DNA of 64,000 nt from Rallus limicola (lineage: Eukaryota; Chordata; Aves; Gruiformes; Rallidae): contig JAKCOZ010000007.1 in the NCBI GenBank assembly GCA_022605955.1, forward strand, positions 9,987,501 through 10,051,500, written 5' to 3'. Of this stretch, positions 33,601 through 45,852 are shown one piece after another. Numbering within the stretch: the stretch's first letter is position 1; the number at the start of each line of letters is the position of its first letter. Below the pieces are notes generated by a model. It was not told where the DNA came from. It did no database searches and was given only the letters and a program-made list of their open reading frames with translations. The position numbers and the translations under genes were made by a program.

Positions 33601-33626
33601 TTCCGAGAGCGTTCTTTTGTTTCTGT
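33601..33626 (-). CDS. CCDC178: Host gene exon 12, 26-nt micro-exon
   Basis: Acceptor ttccttttacag|aca, donor cggaa|gtaaat. Eight codons (TETKERSR) plus two bases. It is needed to connect exon 11 (ends phase 0) with exon 13 (needs two bases before it), so phase alone supports it. Confidence 0.72.
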
Positions 33627-33855
33627 CTGTAAAAGGAAAGAAGTGTGTTTAATTTGCCATTGAGGATCTTTATCAAGATTCAAGAGAAAAAAGAGACTTT
33701 TAGGTTCATTGAATAATTTAAAAAGACTAGCACTGAATACCAAAAAGGGAGGAAGGTGTTTGGAAGCACCAAATCAAGCCTGTCATGCTGTGGCAGTCAG
33801 ACTCAGAAACCTTCCTGCAGCCTTGCAGGAGTCCCTCTTCCAAATGGAATAGATG

Positions 33856-33857
<2 letters not shown>

Positions 33858-33901
<44 letters not shown>
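33858..33901. repeat. (AT)22 microsatellite
   Basis: 44 bp of pure alternating AT bounded on both sides by tggaat. Confidence 0.97.
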
Positions 33902-33903
<2 letters not shown>

Positions 33904-34401
33904 AATACTTCTTTTGGTGATACCAAAGTTGGGATTTCATTCAAAAAATGTCAATACTTGACTGAGGATGGTTGAAAAACATTACTGAGTTACGAAGAAA
34001 AAAGCTACATTTGACAATCAAAAATAGGACAACCAAGCGTGTGGTGTGAATTTAGCAGTTCATAACAGGAGAAAATAAACAGCGTTAGTACAGAAACTGA
34101 AGTAAGAAAAATAAATTCAAATGACACTGTCACTGCATATATAGACTATTACTGATTTTTTATCTTTTAAAGCAAACTGGAAATGATTGGAAATAACTGG
34201 GATACAACTCAAGTGTTTCATATTTTCATAAGTATTTGTGTTTTCCTAGTTGCTAAACAGCAGGCATTGTTACTTAGCAAAATCCATTAGCCTTCTGTGT
34301 GAGTTGGTCACAACATACTCAAAATTAATTCATGGCAGGAAGTATGAAGGACATAGAAGAAGAATTCAGATTTGAAGTAAAATGGTTACTGTCATGTTTA
34401 C

Positions 34402-34464
34402 CTGGGTCACTTTCCAGGCTCCTTTTTGATCTTGAATTTCTTTTTTAAGATTCCGCTTCAAATT
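34402..34464 (-). CDS. CCDC178: Host gene exon 11, coiled-coil protein
   Basis: 63 nt, 21 codons, phase 0 both ends. Acceptor ...cttcctaag|aat, donor acccag|gtaaac. Peptide NLKRNLKKEIQDQKGAWKVT. Confidence 0.8.
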
Positions 34465-35796
34465 CTTAGGAAGAAAAAAAAAGCATCATATAAATTGCAT
34501 AAGAAAACAAGATAATGGTCAATAGCAGTGAAAATACAACACTAATTTCACAGTAAGCATGGGCATGGCTTTAATTTTTTTTTTTCTCAGGCGTCATAAA
34601 ATTACATTTAAAAATGAAATTTCAGCAGAGTCTCAGGCAGAAGAGGTAAATTAATATAGACCATACCATAAGAAAAGCAACATTTATTTTTGGTAGCATA
34701 AAAATTAAATACATAAAGAAGCTGAGCTGGCTTACCTAAATGGATGTTGAACATCAGGTGTTCAAAATCTTAAAATCTCTGTGCTTTCTATATTTTATAT
34801 GATGAGACCTTTCTGTACTTTCTAGTAAAAATCTGACAATCTTTTAGTGTTTCCTTATGTGATTATCCCACTTTTGTCACTTCTAGGATAACAGTTATAT
34901 AGCACATTATTTTAGATTGTGCCTTGAAAACGTCTAATTTAATGTATGTCAGGTTAGCAGGCTATCATAACTGTACCTGATTACAATCTAAGTCTAACCG
35001 TAATCAAGTCTTTTAGTTTCCTTTTTAGAGTGACTAGGAAGTGGAAAATTGATTATCCAAAACCAGGCACCACATAGCCAATAATAAACAAAGACTTGAT
35101 GTCATTATTGAAATATGTGTATTAAAGATGTTTTATCCACGTTTTATTCACATATTTACTTCAGAAGTGCATATGACATCAGCACTTGGAGAGGGAGGTT
35201 CCTGCATAAGGAGGTCATAAATATCTCCCAGATGCCAGGTACATAAGAAAATACAAAACCAGCTGCCAAATATCCCCATATATTCTCAAACCCTAAATTA
35301 CAATGACTATTAGGAAAGGAAATAGAAGTGACCAAGATCAGTGTTCATGTGGAAAACACATCCTGTAACCAATGAGTAAGAGACTTCTTACAGATAAAAG
35401 TTTATACGTTTGCTCCATGGATAACTTCAAACAAGAGCACATTCCCATGGCACTGCTTTCTCCCTCACACCTCCTTCACCACATAAGAATTGAGATGTCT
35501 CAGTCCACACCAGGGGGTAATTGCTCTCATGCCATACCAGCAGAGATGGCACAGTCAACTATAAATTGCATCTTCATTTACATGATCACATTCCAAATTC
35601 ACCACTATTCAACTGTTGCTTATGTAGAGCTGTATCTTAGCTTTTCTGCACTCCATTCACACTTTTGCCTTGCAAATAACTCTTGCAACTGGTTACATTC
35701 CCTGTGCATGTCTTATGTGTAGAGATGTATGCTTTAATTTATTATAAACACAATGATTTTGGTAATTTATGGTTACTAAGACTACATATAGCAATG
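34465..35796. other. Intronic stretch
   Basis: Nothing recognisable; short + strand open stretch near 35372-35722 has no resemblance to a family. It ends at the CAATG duplication of the solo LTR (35792-35796). Confidence 0.6.
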
Positions 35797-36378
35797 TATC
35801 CTGGTTTCAGTCAGGATAGAGTTAACTTCATTTGTAGCAGCGGATGGAATGCTGTGTTTGGGAGTTAAAATGAAAGCAGTGCTGATAACACCCTGATGTT
35901 TCTAGTTGCAGTCAGACAGTCAAAGCCAGGACAGGTGACCCAGATGGGCCAAAGAGAGTATTCTATGCCAGTTACGTCCTGCCCAGGATAAAGGGGGGCT
36001 GAGGGGAGGAAGAAGAGGGGCGGTTGGGGGACGCATGGTTCTTGGGGGACGGTCGGGTTCCGGGACGGCTCTGGGTGGTGCGGCCTGAGTTGTGTGGTTG
36101 GGTGAGAAACTGCATTGTGTATCAATAGTTTCATATTCTTTTGCTCTAAAGTCCTGTTAGCATTGTTATATTTTATCTTTCTGTTATCTTAGTAAACTAT
36201 CCTTATCCCAACCCACGGGCCTCTTAGTTTCTTGGTTTTGGAGTTATTTGCCCCTTCCTTTTCCCTTCCCTTGTTTCCCCCCCCCCCCCCCCCCCCCTTC
36301 CCTTTTCTCCTGCTCTTTTCCTTTAAGGAGCAGGCAGCTGTGTGGGTCTCAGCCCACAGCGGGGGGGAAACCACGGCA
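35797..36378 (+). mobile_element. Solo LTR of the same ERV-L-like family, antisense to the gene
   Basis: It matches the 588-bp LTRs end to end in + orientation, with many differences (first bases TATCCTGG instead of TGTCCTGG, end CCACGGCA). It is flanked by CAATG on both sides (35792-35796 and 36379-36383). No internal region remains. It is clearly older than the nested proviruses. Confidence 0.93.
36277..36297. repeat. C21 homopolymer inside the solo LTR
   Basis: Expanded from the C-rich tract of the LTR (the young LTRs have about C6 T C4 here). Confidence 0.9.
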
Positions 36379-36383
36379 CAATG

Positions 36384-36819
36384 TTAACCTAAAGTTTTTG
36401 ACAGAATGATCATTCTGCAAGTGGTAGGAAAGGAGGTATGCATTAACAAGGGCACTGAAGCAATTTGAGCAGTGCTGGAAAGCAACCATCACTGTAGGGC
36501 AGGACTACAAGTAATGGCTTCATGTAAAAGTTAAGTTGTGCAATTGAGTAAACCAGAATATCTACATAACGAAGTTCCATCTCTCACCATAAATGTATAA
36601 CACCGTGCCAGGGTGTTACTACTACATCCATGATATTGGAAGGGAGATTAAGGAACAACAAAAATAACAAAAAATAAAACTGTAGTAAAATATAAAAAGG
36701 CATTTTTATAAAAATTAGAGAAGCTTAATAAAAACTTTTAGGTACAGCTAAAAGAGTACCAGAACCTGGTACTTGGACTTTCTTTTACTTTTGTCAACCA
36801 CGTAGGTGAAAAGGAAATC
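36384..36819. other. Intronic stretch
   Basis: AT-rich; nothing recognisable. Confidence 0.6.
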
Positions 36820-37560
36820 ACAGAATCACAGAATTTTAGGGGTTGGAAGGGACCTGAAGATATCATTGAGTCCAACACCCTGCCAGAGCAGGTTCCCTAG
36901 GACAGGTCGCACAGATAGGTGTCCAGACGGGACTTGAATATCTCCAGAGAAGGAGACTCCACAACCCCCCCGGGCAGCCTATCCCAGGGCTCTGTCACCC
37001 TCACTGTGAAAAAGTTCTTCTGCATGTTGGTGCAGAACTTCCTGTGCTCCAACTTGCAGCCATTGCCCCTTGTCCTGTCTATACAGATCACTGAAAAAGA
37101 GGTTGGCCATTTCCCTCTGTGTCCCACACTTCAGATATTTATAAACATTGATCAGATCCCTTCTCAGTCTTCTTTTCTCAAGGCTGAACAGCCCCAGTTC
37201 ATTCAGTCTTTCCTAGTAGGGGAGATGCTCCATCTTAGCAAAGATGCTTAATCATCTTTGTAGCCCTTCTCTGGACTCTCTCCAGGAGAACCCTGTCTTT
37301 TTTATACCAGGGAGCCCAAAACTGGACATAATCCTCCAGGTGGGGCCTGACCAGGGCAGAGTAGAGGGGGAGGATCACCTCCTTTGACCTGCTGGCCACA
37401 CTCCTCCTGATGCACCCCAGGATCCCATTGGCTCTCTTAGCCACCAGGGCACACTGCTGGCTCATGGCCAACCTGTCATCCACCAGGACCCCCAGGTCCT
37501 TCTCCACAGAGCTCTTCTCCAGCAGGTCATCCCCCAGCCTGTACTGATTCAAACGGTTAA
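36820..37560 (-). mobile_element. CR1 LINE 3' fragment
   Basis: Minus orientation. The + strand begins with the reversed tail (cacagaatcacagaat) and 'ggttggaagggacct'. The minus strand encodes the C-terminal part of CR1 ORF2 ([14 protein letters not shown] ... [10 protein letters not shown]) followed by the 3' untranslated region. It is 5'-truncated and decayed. Confidence 0.95.
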
Positions 37561-38410
37561 TTGGCTTAATATACCAGTGCATATTATAATCAGGAAAATA
37601 CTATTAAATTTCTACATTTTACTGATTGCAAGTTAGGATATCCTAAAATCATTACAGAAAAATGTATTCAGTGACTGTGAAATTCTTTCTTTCCAGGCAT
37701 CTATACACACAGCAGAAGATCTAGGGAAGAATATGCAAAACACCATTTATATCCCCCTGGTAGAAAAAGACCCTTCAATTTTTCCCATATTACTTGATTT
37801 AAATATTTCTGAATGCTGAATCTTAGATCCTTCCATAATAATACTGATCCTAAAATCTGGATGAACATAATATCATTTATTGAGAATTATGTAAAGTGAA
37901 AAAACAAAAGTCTTGTCTTGTGGGCCTTCATAGTTACAGCAAGGCTTCTGTAGAAGGATGAATTAAAATGTCAATTTTATATAACTAATGACATCCAAAT
38001 GATAATTATATATTTATTCCTAACGTAGTATTCCATTTGCAATGGTGATGTTTAGCATCAAATAAAACAACATTGATTTATTAATTTTTCTAATTATTTA
38101 CTTGCATAAAGAATGAGATTGTTATTTGTTTAGTATTCATTTTAAATCATGTAGAAATAACAAAATCTTTGTACAGTTGAGAATATTTAAAGTGTTAAGT
38201 TTACTTTTTAGCCTGCCATTACCTGTGACCATTTAGTAGCCTATTTCTTCTCTCTTCCAGAGACTATTGCTATTTGCTGTTCTTCAGGTGTTTTAAAATA
38301 CAGTGAATGCTCTCTTTTTTTAAATGTTACGTTAGTTGTCCAATAATTCTGTCATACAGTATTTTCAATTATTTCTCTCTAAAAAATTAATTTACATTTT
38401 TAAAGTATAC
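37561..38410. other. Intronic stretch
   Basis: AT-rich; nothing recognisable. Confidence 0.6.
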
Positions 38411-38594
38411 CTTGTAAGAAGTATCTTCTGCAGTTTTGGTTTTTTGTAAGTTATCAAACTTTCTTTTTTTTTCACTGTAGGACAATTCAGCGATGCAGAG
38501 ATCTTCATTTAGCCTTTCTACTTGCCGCTCAATCTTATCCATGCTTTTGCAGATAGATTCAACTTCTGACTGATATTCCTTCTTTTTTCTTGAA
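38411..38594 (-). CDS. CCDC178: Host gene exon 10, coiled-coil protein
   Basis: 184 nt. Acceptor ttttatttgacag|ttcaag, or six bases later (ttcaag|aaa), both in phase; donor acaag|gtatac. One base completes the previous codon, then 61 codons (59 for the later site), ending in phase 0. Charged helical peptide (SMDKIERQVERLNEDL). Confidence 0.82.
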
Positions 38595-39396
38595 CTGTCA
38601 AATAAAACAGCCAATCAATATTATTTGACTGACAGAGTACAACCTCTGTATCATTAGAACTTAATATTCTTCAATGAACGTTTCTTCGTAGAAGAATGGT
38701 ATCACTGAAAAACAAACTGTTACTACTGCTGAGTATCTGCTGAATTAGAATGATAAACATAAATAGTATTGTAAAGATCTACATAGGACATGGAACACTG
38801 TTTCCAATAATCTGCAAACCACAACAAGCAAGTACTGATTACACATTGCCTTAGCTGAATGTTTCTCTCAAAGATCAGCTCCTTTAATACAGGGTGTAAT
38901 TTTCTCAGTTAAAGGAAGGAAACATAATTTAGCTTAAAAAACCCAAATATTTCTAACTGCACAAGGACTAAACTTCTTTGGTTACTTCATACACAAACAC
39001 ACACACATGTACTCTGCACATTCCATTTGCAGTGTACATGAACTGCTGGTGTATACAGTCTCACAGTCAGCAGTATCTTCTATAAAGTCCTTGAAAAACC
39101 TGTGACATTGTGCAAGCCCACAACAACTTAATTTCCCTTCCCAAAATTCAAGAAAAAGCAAAAGAACAGAGAACATTGCCTATATAGATCTTGATGAACT
39201 TTACTTAACACATACCATGTATGTAGTATGCATTACAATTGCCCTTTCTCTATTAAGAGATTGTTCATGGCTACACTCAACTTAATGTTATTCCCAAGCA
39301 ATTAACTAAGCTGATGGAGACAGGAATTCAGGCCAGATAGATCTGAAACTGCAGTATGAACTTTCCAAAATACAAAATATGACCTAAAGTCATCAG
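38595..39396. other. Intronic stretch
   Basis: Nothing recognisable apart from a short CA-rich patch near 38993-39006. Confidence 0.6.
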
Positions 39397-39401
39397 CAAT
39401 G

Positions 39402-40088
39402 TGTCACAGTTTAACCCTGGCCAGCAAATAAACACCATGCAGCTGCTTGCTCCCTCCCAGTGGGATGAGGGAGAGAATCAGAAGAGTGAAAGTGAGAGAA
39501 CTTGTGGACTAAGAAAGAAATAGTTTAATACACCAAAAAAAGGACAATAATAAATGTTAATAATATATACACAAAACAAGTGATGAACAGCACAATTTCT
39601 CTCTACCTGAAATGAATGCTACACAAGACCTCTGACTGCTGTGAAAGACCCCCAAACTGCCCAGCCTCTCAGGCCACATCGGCAAGCAAAGCAAAACAAG
39701 AAGTTCATTCACCATTTCCCATCAGCAGACAGGTATTCAGCCATAACCCCAAAGTAGATTCTCTGCAAGACCCCCAGCTGGCACACTAGGCCTCTAACTG
39801 CTGCTCAGCCCCATAGCCCATCCCCAGTTATAAATGGAACATGACGTTATATGGTACGGAATATCACTTTTGCCAATTTGGGTCAGCGTCCCTGTCTGTC
39901 CCCTCCCAGCTTCTTGGGTGCCCCCTACGTTCTCCTTAGCAGGGCAGTATCAGAAGCTGAAAAGTTCTTGACTGCTTGGCAACTAAAAACATCTGTTTGT
40001 TATCAGGACTGCTCTCATCCTAACTCCCAAACATGGCATTACACCAGCTGCTAGAAAGAAAATTATCTCTATCCCTAAAACAAGGACA
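39402..40088 (-). mobile_element. Solo LTR, ERV-L-like, sense to the gene
   Basis: 687 bp, minus orientation: starts TGTCCTTGTTTTAGGGATAG, ends GGTTAAACTGTGACA. It resembles the 588-bp family at both ends (for example 'ggcattacacca', 'aactaaaaacatc') but is a distinct subfamily. It is flanked by CAATG at 39397-39401 and 40089-40093. Confidence 0.88.
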
Positions 40089-40253
40089 CAATGTCACCCA
40101 CCTTACAGGTAAGACCCTGTGCTGACTGGTTTGTGTAAATTCACATTCAAGCATTATTCAAAGAGTTTGCAAAAGCTACAACAGCCCTACTAACAAATTG
40201 AGCTGTACATGAAATCCATTTGATACTGTCATGGTTTAAGCCCAGATTGCTAA

Positions 40254-40432
40254 GGCAGCTCAGGGTGATTTGATTATTTAGAAGCTGTAGGGCTGCAGAT
40301 GATGGGAATTTTCCCTGCACCAGCCGGGAATCGAACCCAGGTCGCAAGAATGGGAATCTTGCATGATACCACTACACCACTGGTGCTTCCCTTCATTATC
40401 TAAAGAACCAAATCATTCCACTCTGAGCTGCC
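40254..40432. repeat. Imperfect inverted repeat around the tRNA gene
   Basis: Left arm: ggcagctcag (40254-40263) and tgatttgattatttag (40266-40281). The right arm, read on the minus strand, has ggcagctcag (40432-40423, 10/10) and tgatttggttctttag (40415-40400, 14/16). The tRNA-Gly lies in the loop. Confidence 0.75.
40316..40386 (-). tRNA. tRNA-Gly(CCC)
   Basis: 71 nt with a 7-bp acceptor stem without mismatch (GCACCAG/CTGGTGC), discriminator A, anticodon stem CAAGA/TCTTG, and loop TTCCCAT giving anticodon CCC. The T-stem is CTGGG/CCCGG with one T-G wobble and the T-loop is TTCGATT. The internal A box (TGGTGTAGTGG) and B box (GGTTCGATTCC) are intact. No CCA is encoded, which argues against a retrocopy. 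There is no TTTT run within 60 nt downstream, so termination, and hence expression, is uncertain. It lies in the host intron between exons 9 and 10, in the gene's sense. Confidence 0.9.
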
Positions 40433-40750
40433 CTGAGGTGCTGTATACTCATCACTTTAGACAGTCCTTAAATACAAAGGATTCCTAACCCTTTTTTTTT
40501 CAGTTGTTGAGACAAACAAATCTGGCACGTATCTAAAAGATTTTGTTCCTTGTGAATTAAAACACTAGCGATTATCAACATCTTTTACAAACACTTTAGG
40601 TAAAATATAGCTCAGAGTACACATATGAACGGCCCAATTCTTCCCCAGATGACAAGGATCAAGAAAAAGCAATGGAGATTTTGGGAAGGCAATATGAAAG
40701 AAGACATACTCTGGTGCTTACAAGTCTAAGATGTTTAGTTAGGAGCCATG

Positions 40751-40775
40751 TCATTAGAATCATAGATTCTAATGA
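40751..40775. repeat. Perfect 11-bp inverted repeat with 3-nt loop
   Basis: tcattagaatc - ata - gattctaatga. Confidence 0.95.
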
Positions 40776-40832
40776 TTAAACAGTAATAATAGTTCTATTC
40801 TTTAAACTGTGATGGGTTTGCCTCTATCGTAT

Positions 40833-41855
40833 TGTACTGGGTTTACATGGCCAGGTTTTGGTAGAGGAGGAGCTTCAGGGGTGGCTTCTGTAAGAAGCTT
40901 CTAGAAGCTTCTCCTATGTCCAATAGAGCCAATGCCAGCCAGCTCAAAGATGGACCCACTGCTGGCCAAGACTGAGCCCATCAGCAAGGGTGGTAGCACC
41001 TCCGGGATAACATAGTTAAGGAAAAAAACGCCACCTACTACAACTGCAGCCAAAGATAGGAGTGAGAAAATGAGAGAAACAAATCTGAAGACACACTGGT
41101 CAGTGAAGGAGGGGGAGGAGGTGCTCCAGGTGCCAGAGCTGACATTCCCCTGCAGCCTTTGTAGAAGACCATGGTGAGACAGGCTGTCCCCCAGCAGCTC
41201 ATTGAGGCTCACGGTGAAGCAGATATCCACCTGCAGCCCTTGGAGGACCCTGTGCCAGAGCAGGTGGATGCATGCTAGAGTAAGCTCCTGGCAGGATCTG
41301 TGGCCCCATGAAGAGAGGAGCCCGGGCTGGAACAGGTTTGCTGGCAGAACTTGTGACCCTGTGGGGTACCCACATGTGAGACGTATGTTTCTGAAGACTG
41401 CACACCTGGAAGGGACCTACACTGGAGCACTTTGTGAAGAACTGCATCCCATGGGTAGTATTCATGTAGGAGAAGTTGGTGGAGGACTGTCTCCTATGGG
41501 AGGGACCCCACACTGGGGCAGGGGAAGAGTGTGAGGAATCCTTTCTTTGAGGAGGAAGGAGTGTGAGAGACAACTGACCGCAGCCCCCATTCCCCATCCC
41601 CATATTTAGCAGAGATAAACTAACATCCTGCTGCAGGGAGAGAAGGTAGAGAAAATCACAAGTTAACCCTGAGAAAGGAGAGCTGAGGGAAACCTGGTTT
41701 ATTACTCATTACTGAACTCTGATTTAATTGGTAATTCATTTGTTATCTTAACCCATGAGCCTTTGTTATATTTTCTCTCCCCTGTCCGGCTGAGGAGGGG
41801 AGTGATAGAGCTGCTTTAGTAGGTCCAGGCCTCCAGCCAGGGTAAACCCACCACA
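40833..41855 (+). mobile_element. Probable solo LTR, about 1.0 kb, ERV-K-like style
   Basis: Starts TGTACTGGGTTTACATGGCC and ends GGGTAAACCCACCACA, with near-terminal inverted similarity (tactgggttta / taaaccca). It is rich in 'gcagcc' and 'ggagg' segments. No matching target duplication was found; a CA run at the right edge may have blurred it. It has no coding capacity. Confidence 0.62.
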
Positions 41856-42527
41856 CACACACTGGTTATATTTTTCTGCACACCGATGAGGTTAGCTATG
41901 AGAGAGATACAGACCTACAGTAGCAGTGTTAGCAGTAATCAGGGCTGTGACACAGCCACAAATGATGGAGTTGTAACTGTTAAATAGAGTACCAGTTACA
42001 GACAGGCTGGTAAAGGAGGTCAAGAAACTAATGTTATGAAGAATCAGCGACAAATAAGGCAAGGTACAGTATGTGATGCCTTGAGGCTGAAGACCTAAGA
42101 CTTCGATAGGATCGGAAGTCATTACTAAACTTCACCCTACAGAGATTTTCAAGGATATTCTGACTACCAGATGAAATTTCAGTCACAAGTTTGTCACTGA
42201 AAAAAGCATTACAATTTTGGTAATGGCATCACTTTCAAAACAAACTTTTTCTAGCTCTGTAACCTGATTCTGATGAATGATTCTATGAGAAATAGATGAC
42301 TTAATTTTGCAGATTCCATATATAGAAGACTTGTAAATCATGTACTTCACGAAACAGGCAATTCTCCCTAATTAAATACTTCTAATACATCCGTATAACC
42401 CATAACATCCTCTACTTACAGGACAGTAGGTAGGAAAAAGCATTATCTACTATAAATACACTATGTGAAGAAACAAACACATATTTTGAAATACTGACAA
42501 AAGTTCACAGGGCAATTAAATACTCAC
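41856..42527. other. Intronic stretch
   Basis: Starts with a short CA run; otherwise nothing recognisable. Confidence 0.6.
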
Positions 42528-42566
42528 TTTGCCTTGAGAAATTTTGAGACAGCCAACACTGGAAAC
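42528..42566 (-). CDS. CCDC178: Host gene exon 9, putative 39-nt cassette exon
   Basis: Acceptor ...ttattttttttaag|gttt, donor gcaaa|gtgagtat (strong). It is 13 codons long and keeps the phase between exons 8 and 10, so the protein frame works with or without it. The peptide (FPVLAVSKFLKAK) is less coiled-coil-like than the neighbours. This is the least certain internal exon. Confidence 0.5.
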
Positions 42567-45500
42567 CTTAAAAAAAATAATCAATCTGCTTGTTTATTAA
42601 AATGGCTGTAAGTATGGCTAATCTTTTTGGAATGATGGTAACTACATGGCTTCACAGATTCCTTCCAAAAATGTCTATGATTATAAAAAAGACTTAAATT
42701 CCAGAATACCAAAGGCAAGAGGGCAATTCATCTGAACAGTGCAGAGTAAGTAGGTCTGAGTTGAAGCTGGAAAGAAATGAAAGGAATCCAAAAATTACTG
42801 TTCCACTCTGATTTCCTATACTTTTCATGGGGACCGACATTGTTTTTGATGCATGCAAGGCTACCCGTGACTCTAGAAGTCAAAACTCATTAAACATGAA
42901 TGAAAGAGGATTATAAATACTCCAAGCAGAAAAGCAAGTGGACTACAGCTGAAAGAAGAGCTGTGGTTCTTCAGTGCATGTGTTCCATGCTACGCTTTAT
43001 GTACAGGTGATGAAAATTTTATCACAGCTTCTGCAGCTCAGCCAGGAACTCTGTCCCATAAGGTTTTGATTTTTCTTTCCCTAGGTTTCACACATTCAGT
43101 AACTGTGGATAACATGGACCCAGTAATATCTGCAAAAGATAACTGGCCTTCATGGGTAACGGGTACAATTCAGGTCAAATGCACACTTTTGCCCTTCAGG
43201 TCCTTTCATCCAAGATCCTTAACATACTATGAAGGAAAGACAACACAGATTGGAGGTTATTGCTCATACTCTAGTAATCAGAACTTTTCCACACCCAACT
43301 ACTTCTCTGCATAAAATGATTATATGTTAGATCTTTCTAACCTCAGCCACAATTTACCTGGAGATAGGTCTTGGAGTGGTTGGGGGGAAAAAGTGTCTTC
43401 AGGATCATTTTCCCAAAAGCAACACTATTTCTGGATGCCTATGCACAGCACTCACCATCAGCGTGTGTATGTCTCAATTCCAGGGACATGAAATTAGTGT
43501 ACTGATGTTTGAGAGATGAGAACAACTCCAAGGAATCTCCATTAAAAGCTAATCACCATCTGAACTAGCATCTGCGCATGGAGATCTGAAATAGACTACA
43601 TTTTGCATGGTCTGACATGCAAAATATTTTCAATATAAGACAAGAGATTAGTGGCGGCTCTAAGATTTTAAATGTTTCTGGGCAGAACCAATCATCTTGC
43701 CTCTCTCACAGCACAGTTCTCTGCAAGAGAACTATAGTTACAGCCTTTACTTAAACTACGTCTTATTCATTTGAGAACATTACAGACACAAAGTGATTTT
43801 TAAAATAAAAAAGCCCTACAAACAGCACTCTTCCTTGTGCTAGCACTCAGTAATTCATAAGGGGAAGCACACAATGTTTAATTTTTAGGAGGGACTAGTA
43901 AATCCTTTCTCCCTTATGAACTAATACATTTTACGCCAGGCATTGAAAGAAGATGTGAGAGATTGTAGGGGTTCTACATATAGCATTCAAGAAAATCCTT
44001 GTAAGTGTTAACAAATTATCATAAGAAATAAGTGTGCAGAATTCTGTATCAGGCTCACTAAGAATCCTGCTTTTCCATTAAAGCAAGATTTAAAAGGTAA
44101 TTCATCTGAAATAATATTATTATTGAAAAAAAGCACAACTGCAATTGAATTCTATATTCAGTCTTCACTCATTCATTCCTGGGACTAGCTGAAAAGGTAT
44201 TTCCCCTTCAAAGGGTGTCTTCACATCATCCTTTGATGATATAAATAGACTGAGAGCCTGGAATCTCTTATTGTTACTAGGAACTTGTCATAATCATCCT
44301 TTAAGTCTTGATCCTGAACTTTCATATGCATTTCTTGAACTCCTGAACATGTGGAAGGACAATAATCAGGAAACACAACTCTACTAACTATATATGAAAG
44401 AGGTAATGCTCAAAGAATTTATCTTATTAACTTCCCTAACCTTTCTAGGATACCTGTAGTTTTAGTGTACCCAAATCCATTTACCAAGAACTCCCCCCTC
44501 TCTCCCGATGCTCCATTTTTGCCTGTACATGTTCTTACAAATGTGATTTTCCTCTTTTAACTTATCCATTGATACTTCCAACATGGGCAGGATCTCTCTC
44601 CATTGCCTGACATGTATGATTAAAATAAAATTTTTAATTCATCAAAAAGATATAAATGAAATTGAAAATAACAAATTTGGAAAGCTATAGCACTAATTCT
44701 AAAATGGTTTTATAATCCCACTAAGTAGTTCCATCATCATCAGAACTAATGAATCCTGGCTTGTTTCCTATTTGTGTCCCATCACTGATTTACTTCAATA
44801 TGTAAGGTGAGCAGTCTGGCTTGGGAGGGTTAATAAGGAGTATATATGTACCTCCTCTTCTCTCATCTTTTTAGCCCTCCTTTTTCTCACATCTCTTGCA
44901 TAGAATATTTGGGGAATGTTTTCATGCCGACAGGATGTCTGTATTCAACTCAGTCATGAATTTCTACAAAACTTGTAAAAATATAGCTATTTTAAAGAAC
45001 TTTTCTTTGTAGATTACTTTAATGAAACCAGCCAATAAAATACAAAGTTACTGGGGTTAAAGAAGATAACCGCTCAGATACATAAAACCAGCATACAACT
45101 AGTGTCCAAACAAAGAAGAAACTAAAAATGTATTTGATTTGTTACTATATTATAAATGTGTTCAGAATATTACATACGATATAGTTTAACATAGAGCTAT
45201 TTGGAATCAATAAACTAAGGGGCTACAAAAGATGCGTGCATAATGTACTACAAAGAAAACAAAGAAAAACAGTACTTCATATTTTATGTTTATAATCATC
45301 ATATATAAGCAAATACAAATAAAATCCATAAAGTTGCTACCAAGATGGTTTTGGGTGAGGTTTCTGTTAGCAAAAAGAGAATTTCAGAATCTTCCTCATT
45401 TTATTTTAATTTTCAAACTATGTAGTTTGTGTTCTGCAGACTTTTAGTTAATTTCTTTTAAGTTAAGGTCCACAGTTTGAATTTGAAATTATTGAAATGT

Positions 45501-45594
45501 TAAATTTAAAGCAGACTTAAAAGCAACACTCACTTTTATAGACATGCTTTCAGTGAAACTGTAACACTTGCTTCCTATATATTGCAGGCATTAC
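42567..45594. other. Intronic stretch
   Basis: No gene or clear repeat seen. A short + strand open stretch at 43066-43314 has no resemblance to a family. Confidence 0.6.
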
Positions 45595-45731
45595 CTATTT
45601 CTGTATTTTTGCAAAATCTCTTCATTTTCTCCCTCAAGTTCTTCATTTTCACATTTCAAAATGCCCAGTGCTTCATTATTATCGAGAAATTTTTGCTTTG
45701 TATTCTGTAGTTCACTTTCCCCAGTGGATTT
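45595..45731 (-). CDS. CCDC178: Host gene exon 8, coiled-coil protein
   Basis: 137 nt, phase 0 start, 45 codons plus two bases. Acceptor tttgttag|aaa, donor aatag|gtaatg. Acidic helical peptide (CENEELEGENEEILQKY). Confidence 0.82.
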
Positions 45732-45852
45732 CTAACAAACATTAAAACATTAGATATCTTTAGCACAAGTTGAAATTATTACAGGCCAACACAGAAGATG
45801 CAATTATGGGAGCATTTGTACTTCATTTATATAAAAACAATAAAAAACTTAC

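Noticed and set aside
40227..40250. tgtcatggtttaagcccag as the end of another LTR
   Set aside because: It resembles an ERV-L LTR terminus, but the following sequence is the inverted repeat and tRNA with no LTR body.
40901..41603. Open frames with hydrophobic stretches in both strands
   Set aside because: They lie inside the LTR at 40833-41855 and have no gene context.
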